Source: Asterochloris sp. CNOR1 (lineage: Eukaryota > Chlorophyta > Trebouxiophyceae > Trebouxiales > Trebouxiaceae). From it: a stretch of DNA of 64,000 nt. Shown here piece after piece: positions 1-7,925 of the stretch. A program made the translations under genes and the position numbers. The DNA lies in assembly GCA_963969365.1 (NCBI GenBank), contig OZ017760.1, positions 1,116,001-1,180,000 on the forward strand. The letters are read 5' to 3'. How positions within the stretch are numbered: the first letter of the stretch is position 1; each line of letters begins with the position of its first letter. Under the pieces are notes generated by a model. It did not search any database and was not told the DNA's origin. It saw only the letters and a list, made by a program, of their open reading frames with translations.

Positions 1-64
1 CTGGCAGGTGCAGTAGAAGTGTCTGGCAGGTCTGGTAGGTTCTAGTAGGTAGCTGTGTGCTACA
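1..64 (-). repeat. LTR-A, 3' LTR of the outer minus-strand element (cut by window edge)
   Basis: Read on the minus strand, this is the first 64 bases of an LTR-A, starting TGTAGCACACAG. It is preceded by the purine-rich tract AAAGGGGGGAAGGA (minus strand of 65-78), so it is the 3' LTR of the element whose 5' LTR is at 6519-6809. The rest lies outside the window. Confidence 0.85.
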
Positions 65-958
65 TCCTTCCCCCCTTTAGTACTTAAGCTCCTTGTGGGG
101 GGCCTCCATGTTGTGTGGCAAACGTTGGGATGTGCCAAGTGCGTTGCATTGCTGTGGTCCCAATGTGATCTGCGTTGGTTGCTCGGGTCCTTAGATACTT
201 GGCCGCAAGGCGCATTATGCTCACTCCATGACGAGGTTGTAGTATTTCGCTGCGATGACGTCGGTGTTGTCCTTGGTGTCTCACCCATGCCTGAGCCAGT
301 GCGCTCTAGTCTGCAGGGTCCTTGGTGTCTCACTGGGGATCTGTGCTGGGTGGCCTGGTCCTTGGATCTGTTCCGCAAGGTGCGATGTGCCCAGGTGATG
401 CTCTCTGCGATGGTGTTGTCGTTGGGATCTCATTTGATCCACTGTGATCTGTGATGGGTGTCCAGGTCCTTGGATTCTGGTCCGCAAGGTGCTCTGTGCC
501 CGGGTGGTCTCTGCGATGATGTTGTCTCTGCGATGGTGTGGTCTCTGCGACGGTGCGATGTCTGCGATGGCATGGTCTCTGCGATGGTGTTGTCTCTGCG
601 ATGGCGTGGTCTCTGCGATGGTGTTGTCTCCGGTATCTTAGAATCTATAAAGTGGCACAAGCTGTGGTAGTCACTGAGGTGTTGTGGTCTGGGAGTTGCT
701 GCCCAAGGGTCACCCCTGCCTGAGCCGGTCCGCTCTTGTCTGCAAGGATGTCCCTTCTTGGACTTGGGTAGTCTTGGTCTGGGTTGTCATTGTTGGCGTG
801 GCTCTGCTGGCGCAGGTCTGTGCCAGTACTGTGTGATCAGGTTGGCCAGCTAGTCTCTGGGTTGCTCATGTGTTGAGGATGTTGTTGGACGCACGGTGGT
901 TGACGAAGTGCGCTCTCGAGCACGGTGCCCAAGTTGGTGGCAACGGAAGCTCTGGTTG
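65..958 (-). mobile_element. 3' half of the outer non-autonomous LTR-A element
   Basis: On the minus strand this runs from the interrupted gag zinc-knuckle region (958 downwards) through a non-coding spacer to the polypurine tract at 65-78. The spacer has no long conserved frame. It is built from related blocks containing CACCTTGCGG and CAAGGACC, plus a minisatellite at about 490-635. It has the same layout as the internal part of the element at 14041-15730. No protease, reverse transcriptase or integrase is present, so the element must depend on proteins from elsewhere. Confidence 0.75.
490..635. repeat. Minisatellite, 15-18 bp units
   Basis: Tandem variants of TCTCTGCGATGGTGTTG occur here (minus strand ACCATCGCAGAGAC). 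The same motif recurs in the second copy at about 7235-7380 and at 14880-15020, where it varies in number. Three short related units lie at 2757-2800. The array sits in the non-coding spacer of the LTR-A elements. Confidence 0.85.
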
Positions 959-1164
959 TGCAGCACACTGCTGCCTTCTAGACCCTACCAGACCCTATCA
1001 GAAGCTTCCACTGCACCTGCTAGAACCTTCCTTGATTTTCCTTTCCTTGTGTTATAATAATATGAGAGTATATATAGCACACTGGCACTTCACCAACATT
1101 CCTTGACACCTTTGAACACCGTCTCAGAGCCCACCGTCCACCGTACGTTGTAAGCGAGGCCACA
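959..1164 (+). repeat. LTR-B, 5' copy
   Basis: The repeat begins TGCAGCACACTGCTGCC and ends GCGAGGCCACA, so it has TG...CA termini. It carries a TATATATAG promoter-like box at 1069-1077. Its partner is at 5554-5759. The two differ at only a few positions (for example TTGATTTTC against TTGGTTTTC), so the insertion is fairly young. The sequence ACTTGGTTTCGGAGGT follows it directly. Confidence 0.92.
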
Positions 1165-1180
1165 ACTTGGTTTCGGAGGT
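1165..1180 (+). promoter_or_regulatory. Primer-binding site (tRNA) of the LTR-B element
   Basis: ACTTGGTTTCGGAGGT directly follows the LTR, and TGG three bases in would pair with a tRNA 3' CCA end. The same 16 bases follow every 5' LTR-A in the window (3075, 14287 and the minus strand at 6503-6518), which supports its function. I cannot name the tRNA. Confidence 0.7.
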
Positions 1181-2828
1181 GGTGGGGAGTCCTGTGATCA
1201 GGTCCATGGTGATTTGCTCCCAGTTGTGCTCTGGTGTTGGCAGAGGTTGAAGTAGGCCGGCGGGTGCGCGGTTGAGGGGCTTGTTGCGTTGGCAGGAGTC
1301 ACAGGTCCTGACATAGTCAGCCACATCATCGCGCTGGTGTGGCCACCAGAAGTCCTTGGAGACTCCTCGAAGCAGCTTGTCCATGCCCAGGTGTCCAGAG
1401 AAGGGGGTGTCGTGGTACTCGCGGAGAATGTCTTGGCGAAGGTTAGCACCAGCTGGCACGTAGACTGCACCCTCCTTGCGCCAGACGCCGTCCAACTCCT
1501 CAAGCACTTGCCTTCCACTCTCCTCCAGGTAGGTGTCGCCTTCGTAGGCCGACTTGATGCGCTCCATAAGGTTGTGTTGGAAGGTGCCAGTGATGGCATG
1601 GAGGTCTGGGCGGCGGGAGAGGGGGTCTGCGAGGTTGTCACTGCCCGCCTTGTAGTGGATGTCCAGGTCAAACTGCTGGAGTGTCTCCAGCCAGCGAGCT
1701 TGTCGCCGGGACAGGTTGCGCTGAGTGGTGAGGTATTTGAGGTTGAGGTGGTCTGAGTTGACGCGGAACTTGGATCCTTCCAGGTAGCAGCGCCATGTGC
1801 GAAGAGCATGGATCACCGCCAGTAGCTCCAGCTCATGTATGGGGTAGTTGCGCTCGGCGGAGTTGAGCTTGCGAGACTCGTAGGCGATGGGCTGAAGTCC
1901 ATTGCCTTGGTCCTGAAGCAGCGTGGCCCCGATGGCAAACTGGGAGGCGTCTGTGTAGAGCTCGAAGGGGTAGGCGAAGTCAGGTGTGGCCAGGACTGGT
2001 GTGGTTGTCAGAGCATGCTTGAGCTCAGCAAAGGCCTTGGCCTCCACCTCGCTCCATCGCCAAGTTGCCTTGGCGCCGGTGATGTTGGTCAGTGGCGCTG
2101 CTATGTGGGAGAACCTGTTGACAAAGCGCCGGTAGAAGCCCGCGAGGCCCAGAAAGCACCGGAGTTGGTGTGCGTCTGAGGGGTCAAGCCAATCAAGAAT
2201 GGCCTTCACCTTCCTTGCGTCCACCTTGATGCCTGCCCCGCTGATGGTGTGGCCAAGGAAGTCCAGCTCAGCCATGCCGAACTGGCACTTGGAGGCCTTG
2301 GCGTAGAGGTGGTGCCGCTCCAAGGCACTGAGCACAGCCTCCACATGCTGCGCGTGCTCCTCAGGGGATTTGGAGTAGATGAGGATGTCGTCAAGGTAGA
2401 CCACGACGAATTTGTCCAGGAAGGGCCTGAGCACTTGGTTCATGAGGGTCATGAACGTGCTTGGCGCTTTGGTGAGCCCAAAGGGTAGCACCAGGAACTC
2501 AAAGTGACCATAGCGTGAGCGGAAGGCCGTCTTGTGCGTGTCGCCCTCAGCGATGCGGACTTGCCAGTAGCCACTGGCCAGGTCCAGCTTATAGAACACC
2601 TTGGCGCCATTGAGTTGGTCCAGGAGGTCATCAATGCGTGGAATGGGGTAGCGGTTCTTCACAGTGATTTTGTTGAGCGCTCTGTAGTCGATGCACATCC
2701 GCAGGACGCCTCCTGTAGCTGGGCGTGTGAAGTCTGTGGTGCCGGGGTCACTGTGGTTGTCTCTGCGGTGGTTGTCTCTGCGGTGGTTGTCTCTGCGGTG
2801 CGCACCAGGGCAAGATAGCCGCTGGCGC
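1181..2828 (-). pseudogene. pol: Gypsy-type pol: RT, RNase H and 5' part of integrase (inverted inside LTR-B)
   Basis: One open frame on the minus strand, read from about 2836 downwards, carries in order the reverse transcriptase, RNase H and integrase N-terminus of a Ty3/gypsy element. The RT has the catalytic [12 protein letters not shown] motif near residue 150. RNase H is marked by [32 protein letters not shown] and ADPLSRR. The zinc-binding integrase segment contains WWPHQRDDV and CDSCQRNK. The frame holds no internal stop, so it is young. It is incomplete at both ends. Its start was lost where the LTR-A element inserted at 2829. Its integrase stops at ITGLPTT and runs into the reverse complement of the primer-binding site and LTR-B, so the DDE catalytic core is absent. 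The intact RT could have been active until recently. Confidence 0.93.
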
Positions 2829-3074
2829 TGTAGCACACAGCTACCTACTAGAACCTACCAGACCTGCCAGACACTTCTACTGCACCTGCCAGAAGTTTCC
2901 ACTGCACCTGCCAGAACCTTCCATGAGCTTACCTTCATAAATATTGATAATAATATGGTATATATAGCACTCTGTTCACCTTGCTAGCAGACCTCTCATA
3001 CTTCACACACCTCACATCCTTGTACCTGGCCTCAGGGCCCAAGTCCATAGCAACCATGTAACCCCTGGGTCACA
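2829..3074 (+). repeat. LTR-A, 5' LTR of nested element
   Basis: It starts TGTAGCACACAG and ends CCCCTGGGTCACA. A TATATATAG box lies at 2959-2967. It differs from the 3' LTR at 4644-4889 by only about one base (GATAATAATATGG here, GATACTAATATGG there). Confidence 0.95.
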
Positions 3075-3090
3075 ACTTGGTTTCGGAGGT
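3075..3090 (+). promoter_or_regulatory. Primer-binding site of nested LTR-A element
   Basis: The bases are ACTTGGTTTCGGAGGT, identical to the site after LTR-B at 1165. The gag start codon is 19 bases further on. Confidence 0.7.
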
Positions 3091-3108
3091 TCTGTTCGAT
3101 CACTCCCC

Positions 3109-3948
3109 ATGGACCCAGCAGCCATGCAAGCCAAGATCATGGAGCTCGAGGCTTCCCTGGTCACACTCACCAGTGCCCTACAGCAGCTCAGCACACAGCA
3201 GGCTGTCCACTCAGCACCCAAGCCACCCAAACCACCCAAGCCAGACAAGTTCCAAGGAGACCGCCGCAGTGGTGCAGCATCCAACTGGCTGCACCAGATG
3301 ACACTCTACCTCACCCTCTCGGGACTCCTGGGCACCGCACAGGCCGTGCCCCACGCCGTGTCCTTCCTCATTGGAGCTGCAAGAACCTGGTGGCGCACCC
3401 AAGAAGCTTCCGGAAGCCCACCAACCACCTGGACAACCTTCAAGGCTGCCTTCCTTGAGGCCTTCCAGACCCTTGATGCTGAGCGCATCGCCAGAGACAA
3501 CATGGAGAACCTCAGGCAACGCACCTCTGTCACAGACTACGCCAACCAGTTCTCAGGCCTACTCCTGGAAGTTCCACACATGCACCCCGCGGACGCCATC
3601 TACCAGTTTGTGAAAGGCCTGAAGCCCCAGATTCGCCTCCACGTGGAGCTTCAGCGGCCATCCACCGTCAACGACGCCATGCGCCTGGCAGAAGCCGCTG
3701 ACTCAGCTCTCTACTACACACGACCCACCTACCACATCAACCGGCCAACACCTTCACCTCCCTACCTGGGACCACAACCCATGCAGCTGGGTGCCCTGAC
3801 CAGACGCCCACCCACAGAGCGACACCGCCTCCTCAGAGGCAAGCAGAGCTTCCGCTGCCACCAACTTGGGCGCCGTGCTCGAGAGCGCACTCCGTCAACC
3901 ACCGTTTGTCCAACAACATCCTCAACACACGAGCAACCCAGAGACTAG
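3109..3948 (+). CDS. gag: Retrotransposon Gag polyprotein
   Basis: The product is 279 residues starting MDPAAMQAKIMELEASL. A coiled-coil-like N-terminus and a Pro/Lys linker (about residues 38-50) are followed by a gypsy capsid domain at about residues 55-190. Landmarks are the TWTTFKAAFLEAF and LRQRTSVTDYANQFSGLL stretches, typical of the retrotransposon gag family that packages element RNA into virus-like particles. The tail has a zinc-knuckle remnant, SFRCHQLGRRARERT. A functional CCHC knuckle needs Cys at both ends and His in the middle; here the first and last Cys are replaced and the central His is also lost in this copy. RNA binding through this motif is therefore unlikely. No pol follows in frame. 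The start is chosen because it directly follows the leader and is shared by every copy. Confidence 0.9.
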   Translation: MDPAAMQAKIMELEASLVTLTSALQQLSTQQAVHSAPKPPKPPKPDKFQGDRRSGAASNWLHQMTLYLTLSGLLGTAQAVPHAVSFLIGAARTWWRTQEASGSPPTTWTTFKAAFLEAFQTLDAERIARDNMENLRQRTSVTDYANQFSGLLLEVPHMHPADAIYQFVKGLKPQIRLHVELQRPSTVNDAMRLAEAADSALYYTRPTYHINRPTPSPPYLGPQPMQLGALTRRPPTERHRLLRGKQSFRCHQLGRRARERTPSTTVCPTTSSTHEQPRD

Positions 3949-4629
3949 CTGGCCAACCTGATCACACAGCTTTGGCACAGATCTGCGCCAGCAGAGCCAC
4001 GCCAACATCGACAACCCAGACCAAGACTACCCAAGTCCAAGGTACATCCTTGCAGACTAGAGCGGACCGGCTCAGGCAGGGGTGACCCTTGGGCAGCAAC
4101 TCCCAGACCACAACACCTCAGTGACTACCACAGCTTGTGCCACATCATGGATCCTAAGACACCGGAGACAAAACCATCGCAGAGACCACAGCATCGCAGA
4201 GACCACCCGGTTACAGAGCACCTTGCGGACCAGAATCCAAGGACCTGGACACCCATCACAGATCACAGTGGACCCAATGAGACCCCAAGGACAACACCAT
4301 CGCAGAGAGCATCACCTGGGCACAGCGCACCTTGCGGACAAGATCCAAGGACCTCGCCACCCAACACAGATCCCCAGTGAGACACCAAGGACCCTGCAGA
4401 CTAGAGCGCACTGGCTCAGGCATGGGTGAGACACCAAGGACAACACCATCGTCTTCGCAGCGAAATACTACAACCTCGTCATGGAGTGAGCACAGTGCAC
4501 CTTGCGGCCAAGAATCTAAGGACCCGAGCAACCAACGCAGACCACATTGGACCACAGCAACGCAATGCACTTGGCAGATCCCAACGTGCGCCACACAACA
4601 AGGAGCCCTCCCCAAGGAGCTTCAGTATA
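3949..4629. other. Non-coding spacer of nested LTR-A element
   Basis: There is no conserved frame. It contains imperfect repeats of a block with CACCTTGCGG, CCAAGGACC and CACAGATC, including at 4219-4262, 4327-4375 and 4498-4545, and a few ACCATCGCAGAG units (4172-4205 and 4289-4305). The same block type occurs within the protease-linked region of the LTR-B element (about 4985-5035, minus strand). The spacer may thus have grown by amplification of old coding sequence. Confidence 0.7.
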
Positions 4630-4643
4630 AAAGGGGGGAAGGA
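4630..4643 (+). promoter_or_regulatory. Polypurine tract of nested LTR-A element
   Basis: AAAGGGGGGAAGGA abuts the 3' LTR. The same 14 bases precede the 3' LTR of LTR-B (5540-5553) and of the other LTR-A elements. It would prime plus-strand DNA synthesis. Confidence 0.85.
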
Positions 4644-4889
4644 TGTAGCACACAGCTACCTACTAGAACCTACCAGACCTGCCAGACACTTCTACTGCAC
4701 CTGCCAGAAGTTTCCACTGCACCTGCCAGAACCTTCCATGAGCTTACCTTCATAAATATTGATACTAATATGGTATATATAGCACTCTGTTCACCTTGCT
4801 AGCAGACCTCTCATACTTCACACACCTCACATCCTTGTACCTGGCCTCAGGGCCCAAGTCCATAGCAACCATGTAACCCCTGGGTCACA
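4644..4889 (+). repeat. LTR-A, 3' LTR of nested element
   Basis: The repeat is 246 bp, nearly identical to 2829-3074, and is followed by the GGCGC target duplication. Confidence 0.95.
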
Positions 4890-5345
4890 GGCGCCGTGTC
4901 TGAGTGCTCTGGAGGCTTGCTTCTTCCTCAGAAGAAGTTGTCCTTGGTGCCTCACTGCTGGGGGCCACTATGATCTTTGTTGGGCGTTCAGTTCCTTGGA
5001 TTCTTGGCCGCAAGGTGCGCTGTGCCCAGTCGATGTCAGGGTTGTTGCTCTGGAGCCATGGTTGTCCCAGGATGAGATCATGGGGGCCGAGGTCTGTGAC
5101 GTGGAGGTGGCACGAGGTCTGGTAGCCACTGAGGGTGACGGTGTTGTCGCTAATCTGGGTGCATGGGCGACGCTGCCGTCTGCAAGCGTGACACGCCCAT
5201 GGGGGTCTTCCTTGGTCTTGGGTAGTCTGTGCTTGGCCATGTAGCGGTGGTTGATGAAGTCCATGGAGGCACCTGAGTCCACCAGGATGTTGGCAGGGTG
5301 TCCGGCGCAGGTGCCTTGAAGGATGAGCAGGTCTGGGTGGCATGG
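4890..5345 (-). pseudogene. pro: Retropepsin-like protease segment of the inverted pol
   Basis: Read on the minus strand from about 5345, the frame shows a pepsin-type retroviral protease with ANILVDSGASMDFINHRYM. DSGA is the active-site triad with flanking hydrophobics. SYHLHVTDLGPHDLILGQPWL-type sequence follows, in a second frame. In a normal element this lies between gag and RT; with the inserted element removed it joins the RT frame at 2828. A frame change occurs between the active site and the ILGQPWL part, so the polyprotein is broken or needs frameshifting here. Confidence 0.8.
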
Positions 5346-5541
5346 TGGTGTTGTCATGTCATTCCAAGCAGAAGCCATCCTCAAGCGCCGACGCCGCAAA
5401 ATTGGTGACAAAACTGTGGAGGAGTTCTTGATCAAATGGCGGGACCGAGGCAACCAGGACAATTTGTGGATGCCTGTGGAGGACGTGGACCAAGGCCTGC
5501 TGACCAACTTAAGACGCCTCCCCAAGGACCTTCAATACTAA
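5346..5541 (+). pseudogene. Integrase C-terminal chromodomain fragment
   Basis: The plus-strand frame reads AEAILKRRRRKIGDKTVEEF, LIKWRDRGNQDN and LWMPVEDV, and ends in DLQY followed by a TAA stop that overlaps the polypurine tract. This matches the chromodomain at the C-terminus of chromovirus integrases, which tethers integration to modified histones. Only the last 60 or so residues remain. It is in the sense of the LTRs while the rest of pol is reversed. Confidence 0.8.
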
Positions 5542-5553
5542 AGGGGGGAAGGA

Positions 5554-5759
5554 TGCAGCACACTGCTGCCTTCTAGACCCTACCAGACCCTATCAGAAGC
5601 TTCCACTGCACCTGCTAGAACCTTCCTTGGTTTTCCTTTCCTTATATTATAATAATATGAGAGTATATATAGCTCACTGGCACTTCACCAACATTCCTTG
5701 ACACCTTTGAACACCGTCTCAGAGCCCACCGTCCACCGTACGTTGTAAGCGAGGCCACA
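5554..5759 (+). repeat. LTR-B, 3' copy
   Basis: The repeat is 206 bp and the pair of 959-1164. It is preceded by the polypurine tract at 5540-5553 and followed by the GGTTG target duplication. Confidence 0.92.
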
Positions 5760-5764
5760 GGTTG

Positions 5765-6485
5765 TCTCTGAGGAGGCGGTGTCGCTCTGTGGGTGGGCGT
5801 CTGGTCAGGGCACTCAGCTGCATGGGTTGTTGTCCCAGGTAGGGAGGTGAAGGTGTTGGCCGGTTGATATGGTAGAAGGGTCGTGTGTGTAGAGAGCTGA
5901 GTCAGCGGCTTGTGCCAGGCGCATGGCCTCGCTGACGGTGGATGGCCGCTGAAGCTCCACGTGGAGGCGAACCTGGGGCTTCAGGCCTTTCATAAACTGG
6001 TAGATGGCGTCCGCGGGGTGCATGTGTGGAACTTCCAGGAGTAGGTCTGAGAACTGGTTGGCGTAGTCTGTGACAGAGGTGCGTTGCCTGAGGTTCTCCA
6101 TGTTGTCTCTGGCGATGCGCACAGCATCAAGGGTCTGGAAGGCCTCAAGGAAGGCAGCCTTGAAGGTTGTCCAGGTGGTTGGTGGGCTTCCGGAAGCTTC
6201 TTGGGTGCGCCACCAGGTTCTTGCAGCTCCAATGAGAAAGGACACGGCGTGGGGCACGGCCTGTGCGGTGCCCAGGAGTCCCGAGAGGGTGAGGTAGAGG
6301 GTCATCTGGTGCAGCCAGTTAGATGCTGCACCGCTGCGGCGGTCTCCTTGGATTTTGTCTGGCTTTGGTGATTTGGGTGCTGAGTGGACAGCCTGCTGTG
6401 TGCTGAGCTGCTGTAGTGTACTGGTGAGTGTGACCAGGGAAGCCTCGAGCTCCATGATCTTGGCTTGCATGGCTGCAGGGTCCAT
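5765..6485 (-). pseudogene. gag: Gag of the outer LTR-A element, split by LTR-B
   Basis: The minus-strand frame starts at 6485 with MDPAAMQAKIMELEASL and covers the capsid domain seen at 3109-3948. It differs by a shorter Pro linker and scattered substitutions. It leaves frame near 5870 (it reads LHLPTWDNNPCS instead of PPYLGPQPMQL), so it has a small indel. The coding sequence then resumes across the LTR-B insertion: the zinc-knuckle part continues at 958 downwards. The insertion point is the CAACC that becomes the duplicated target. Confidence 0.88.
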
Positions 6486-6518
6486 GGGGAATATCGAACT
6501 GAACCTCCGAAACCAAGT

Positions 6519-6809
6519 TGTGGCCCAGGGGTTACATGGTTGCTATGGACTTGGGCCCTGAGGCCAGGTGGACTTGGGCCCTGAGGCCAGGTACAAGGAT
6601 GTGAGGTGTGTGAAGTATGAGAGGTCCCCTGGTGAAGTGAACAAAGTGCTATATATACCATGTTCTTATTATGATATCATAACGTAAAGCTCCTGGAAGG
6701 TTCTGGCAGGTGCAGTGGAACTTCTGGCAGGTGCAGTGGAAACTTCTGGCAGGTGCAGTAGAAGTGTCTGGCAGGTCTGGTAGGTTCTAGTAGGTAGCTG
6801 TGTGCTACA
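6519..6809 (-). repeat. Shared LTR-A between the two tandem copies
   Basis: The repeat is 291 bp on the minus strand. Its left side is the 5' LTR for the gag at 5765-6485. Its right side abuts a polypurine tract (minus strand of 6810-6823) and so is the 3' LTR of the second copy. It carries a 23-bp internal duplication (GACTTGGGCCCTGAGGCCAGGTG, minus-strand complement) and an extra CCTGCCAGAA-type unit. The left part equals 13264-13348 and the right end equals 1-64, as expected for an LTR formed by crossing over between a 5' and a 3' LTR. Confidence 0.88.
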
Positions 6810-7703
6810 TCCTTCCCCCCTTTAGTACTTAAGCTCCTTGTGGGGGGCCTCCATGTTGTGTGGCAAACGTTGGGATGTGCCAAGTGCGTTGCATTGCTGT
6901 GGTCCCAATGTGATCTGCGTTGGTTGCTCGGGTCCTTAGATACTTGGCCGCAAGGCGCATTATGCTCACTCCATGACGAGGTTGTAGTATTTCGCTGCGA
7001 TGACGTCGGTGTTGTCCTTGGTGTCTCACCCATGCCTGAGCCAGTGCGCTCTAGTCTGCAGGGTCCTTGGTGTCTCACTGGGGATCTGTGCTGGGTGGCC
7101 TGGTCCTTGGATCTGTTCCGCAAGGTGCGATGTGCCCAGGTGATGCTCTCTGCGATGGTGTTGTCGTTGGGATCTCATTTGATCCACTGTGATCTGTGAT
7201 GGGTGTCCAGGTCCTTGGATTCTGGTCCGCAAGGTGCTCTGTGCCCGGGTGGTCTCTGCGATGATGTTGTCTCTGCGATGGTGTGGTCTCTGCGACGGTG
7301 CGATGTCTGCGATGGCATGGTCTCTGCGATGGTGTTGTCTCTGCGATGGCGTGGTCTCTGCGATGGTGTTGTCTCCGGTATCTTAGAATCTATAAAGTGG
7401 CACAAGCTGTGGTAGTCACTGAGGTGTTGTGGTCTGGGAGTTGCTGCCCAAGGGTCACCCCTGCCTGAGCCGGTCCGCTCTTGTCTGCAAGGATGTCCCT
7501 TCTTGGACTTGGGTAGTCTTGGTCTGGGTTGTCATTGTTGGCGTGGCTCTGCTGGCGCAGGTCTGTGCCAGTACTGTGTGATCAGGTTGGCCAGCTAGTC
7601 TCTGGGTTGCTCATGTGTTGAGGATGTTGTTGGACGCACGGTGGTTGACGAAGTGCGCTCTCGAGCACGGTGCCCAAGTTGGTGGCAACGGAAGCTCTGG
7701 TTG
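6810..7703 (-). mobile_element. Outer LTR-A element 3' half, second copy
   Basis: This repeats 65-958 with an offset of 6745: polypurine tract at 6810-6823, spacer blocks, minisatellite at about 7235-7380, and gag tail interrupted at 7703. Confidence 0.85.
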
Positions 7704-7925
7704 TGCAGCACACTGCTGCCTTCTAGACCCTACCAGACCCTATCAGAAGCTTCCACTGCACCTGCTAGAACCTTCCTTGATTTTCCTTTCCTTGTGTTAT
7801 AATAATATGAGAGTATATATAGCACACTGGCACTTCACCAACATTCCTTGACACCTTTGAACACCGTCTCAGAGCCCACCGTCCACCGTACGTTGTAAGC
7901 GAGGCCACAACTTGGTTTCGGAGGT

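Larger units (their letters stand above)
2829..4889 (+). mobile_element. Non-autonomous LTR-A retrotransposon nested in LTR-B
   Basis: The element is 2061 bp, bounded by two 246-bp LTRs (2829-3074 and 4644-4889). GGCGC is duplicated at 2824-2828 and 4890-4894. It contains a primer-binding-like site (3075-3090), a gag reading frame (3109-3948), about 680 bp of non-coding spacer and the polypurine tract AAAGGGGGGAAGGA (4630-4643). Protease, RT and integrase are absent. Matching LTRs and perfect target duplications make this the youngest insertion of the nest. Confidence 0.95.
959..5759 (+). mobile_element. LTR-B retrotransposon with inverted pol, interrupted by an LTR-A element
   Basis: Two 206-bp LTR-B copies (959-1164 and 5554-5759) bound the element. 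The same five bases, GGTTG, lie outside each end (954-958 and 5760-5764), which is a clean target-site duplication. The plus-strand order is 5' LTR, a primer-binding-like site (1167-1180), a pol block that runs on the opposite strand (integrase, RNase H and RT from 1181 to 2828, and protease at about 4895-5345), a plus-strand chromodomain (about 5346-5541), a polypurine tract (5540-5553) and the 3' LTR. A normal chromodomain gypsy element has gag, protease, RT, RNase H, integrase and chromodomain all in one direction. Here gag and the catalytic half of integrase are missing and the middle is reversed. A second transposon sits at 2829-4889. Confidence 0.88.
1..6603. repeat. First copy of a 6.7-kb tandem duplication
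   Basis: Everything from 1 to about 6603 recurs at 6746 to about 13348 with a constant offset of 6745 bases. The long reading frames in the two copies translate identically, including the 570-residue pol frame, the 279-residue gag frame and the 185-residue protease frame. The copies part company inside an LTR, at about 6604 versus 13349. The repeated unit is therefore a nested set of retrotransposons plus one LTR. That is the product expected from unequal recombination between the two LTRs of the outermost element, but it is equally what a collapsed or duplicated assembly join would give. Confidence 0.93.

Noticed and set aside
95-454. A 119-codon plus-strand frame repeated at 6840 and, reversed, at 4256, 11001 and 15072
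   Set aside because: It recurs only because it lies in the LTR-A spacer. It has no domain and reads through tandem TCTCTGCGATGG-type units.
490-635. CRISPR-like array of short repeats
   Set aside because: Units are contiguous variants without unique spacers, in a eukaryotic retroelement; it is a minisatellite.
1198-1809. A 203-codon minus-strand frame overlapping the pol frame
   Set aside because: It is the shifted frame of RNase H and integrase; the conserved motifs are all in the other frame.
1289-2179. Plus-strand open frames of 114 and 155 codons over the pol region
   Set aside because: They lie antisense to an intact RT/RNase H/integrase frame with many conserved motifs and show no domains of their own.
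1181-5759. LTR-B as an autonomous active element
   Set aside because: The catalytic half of integrase and all of gag are missing, protease changes frame, and pol is reversed relative to the LTR promoter.
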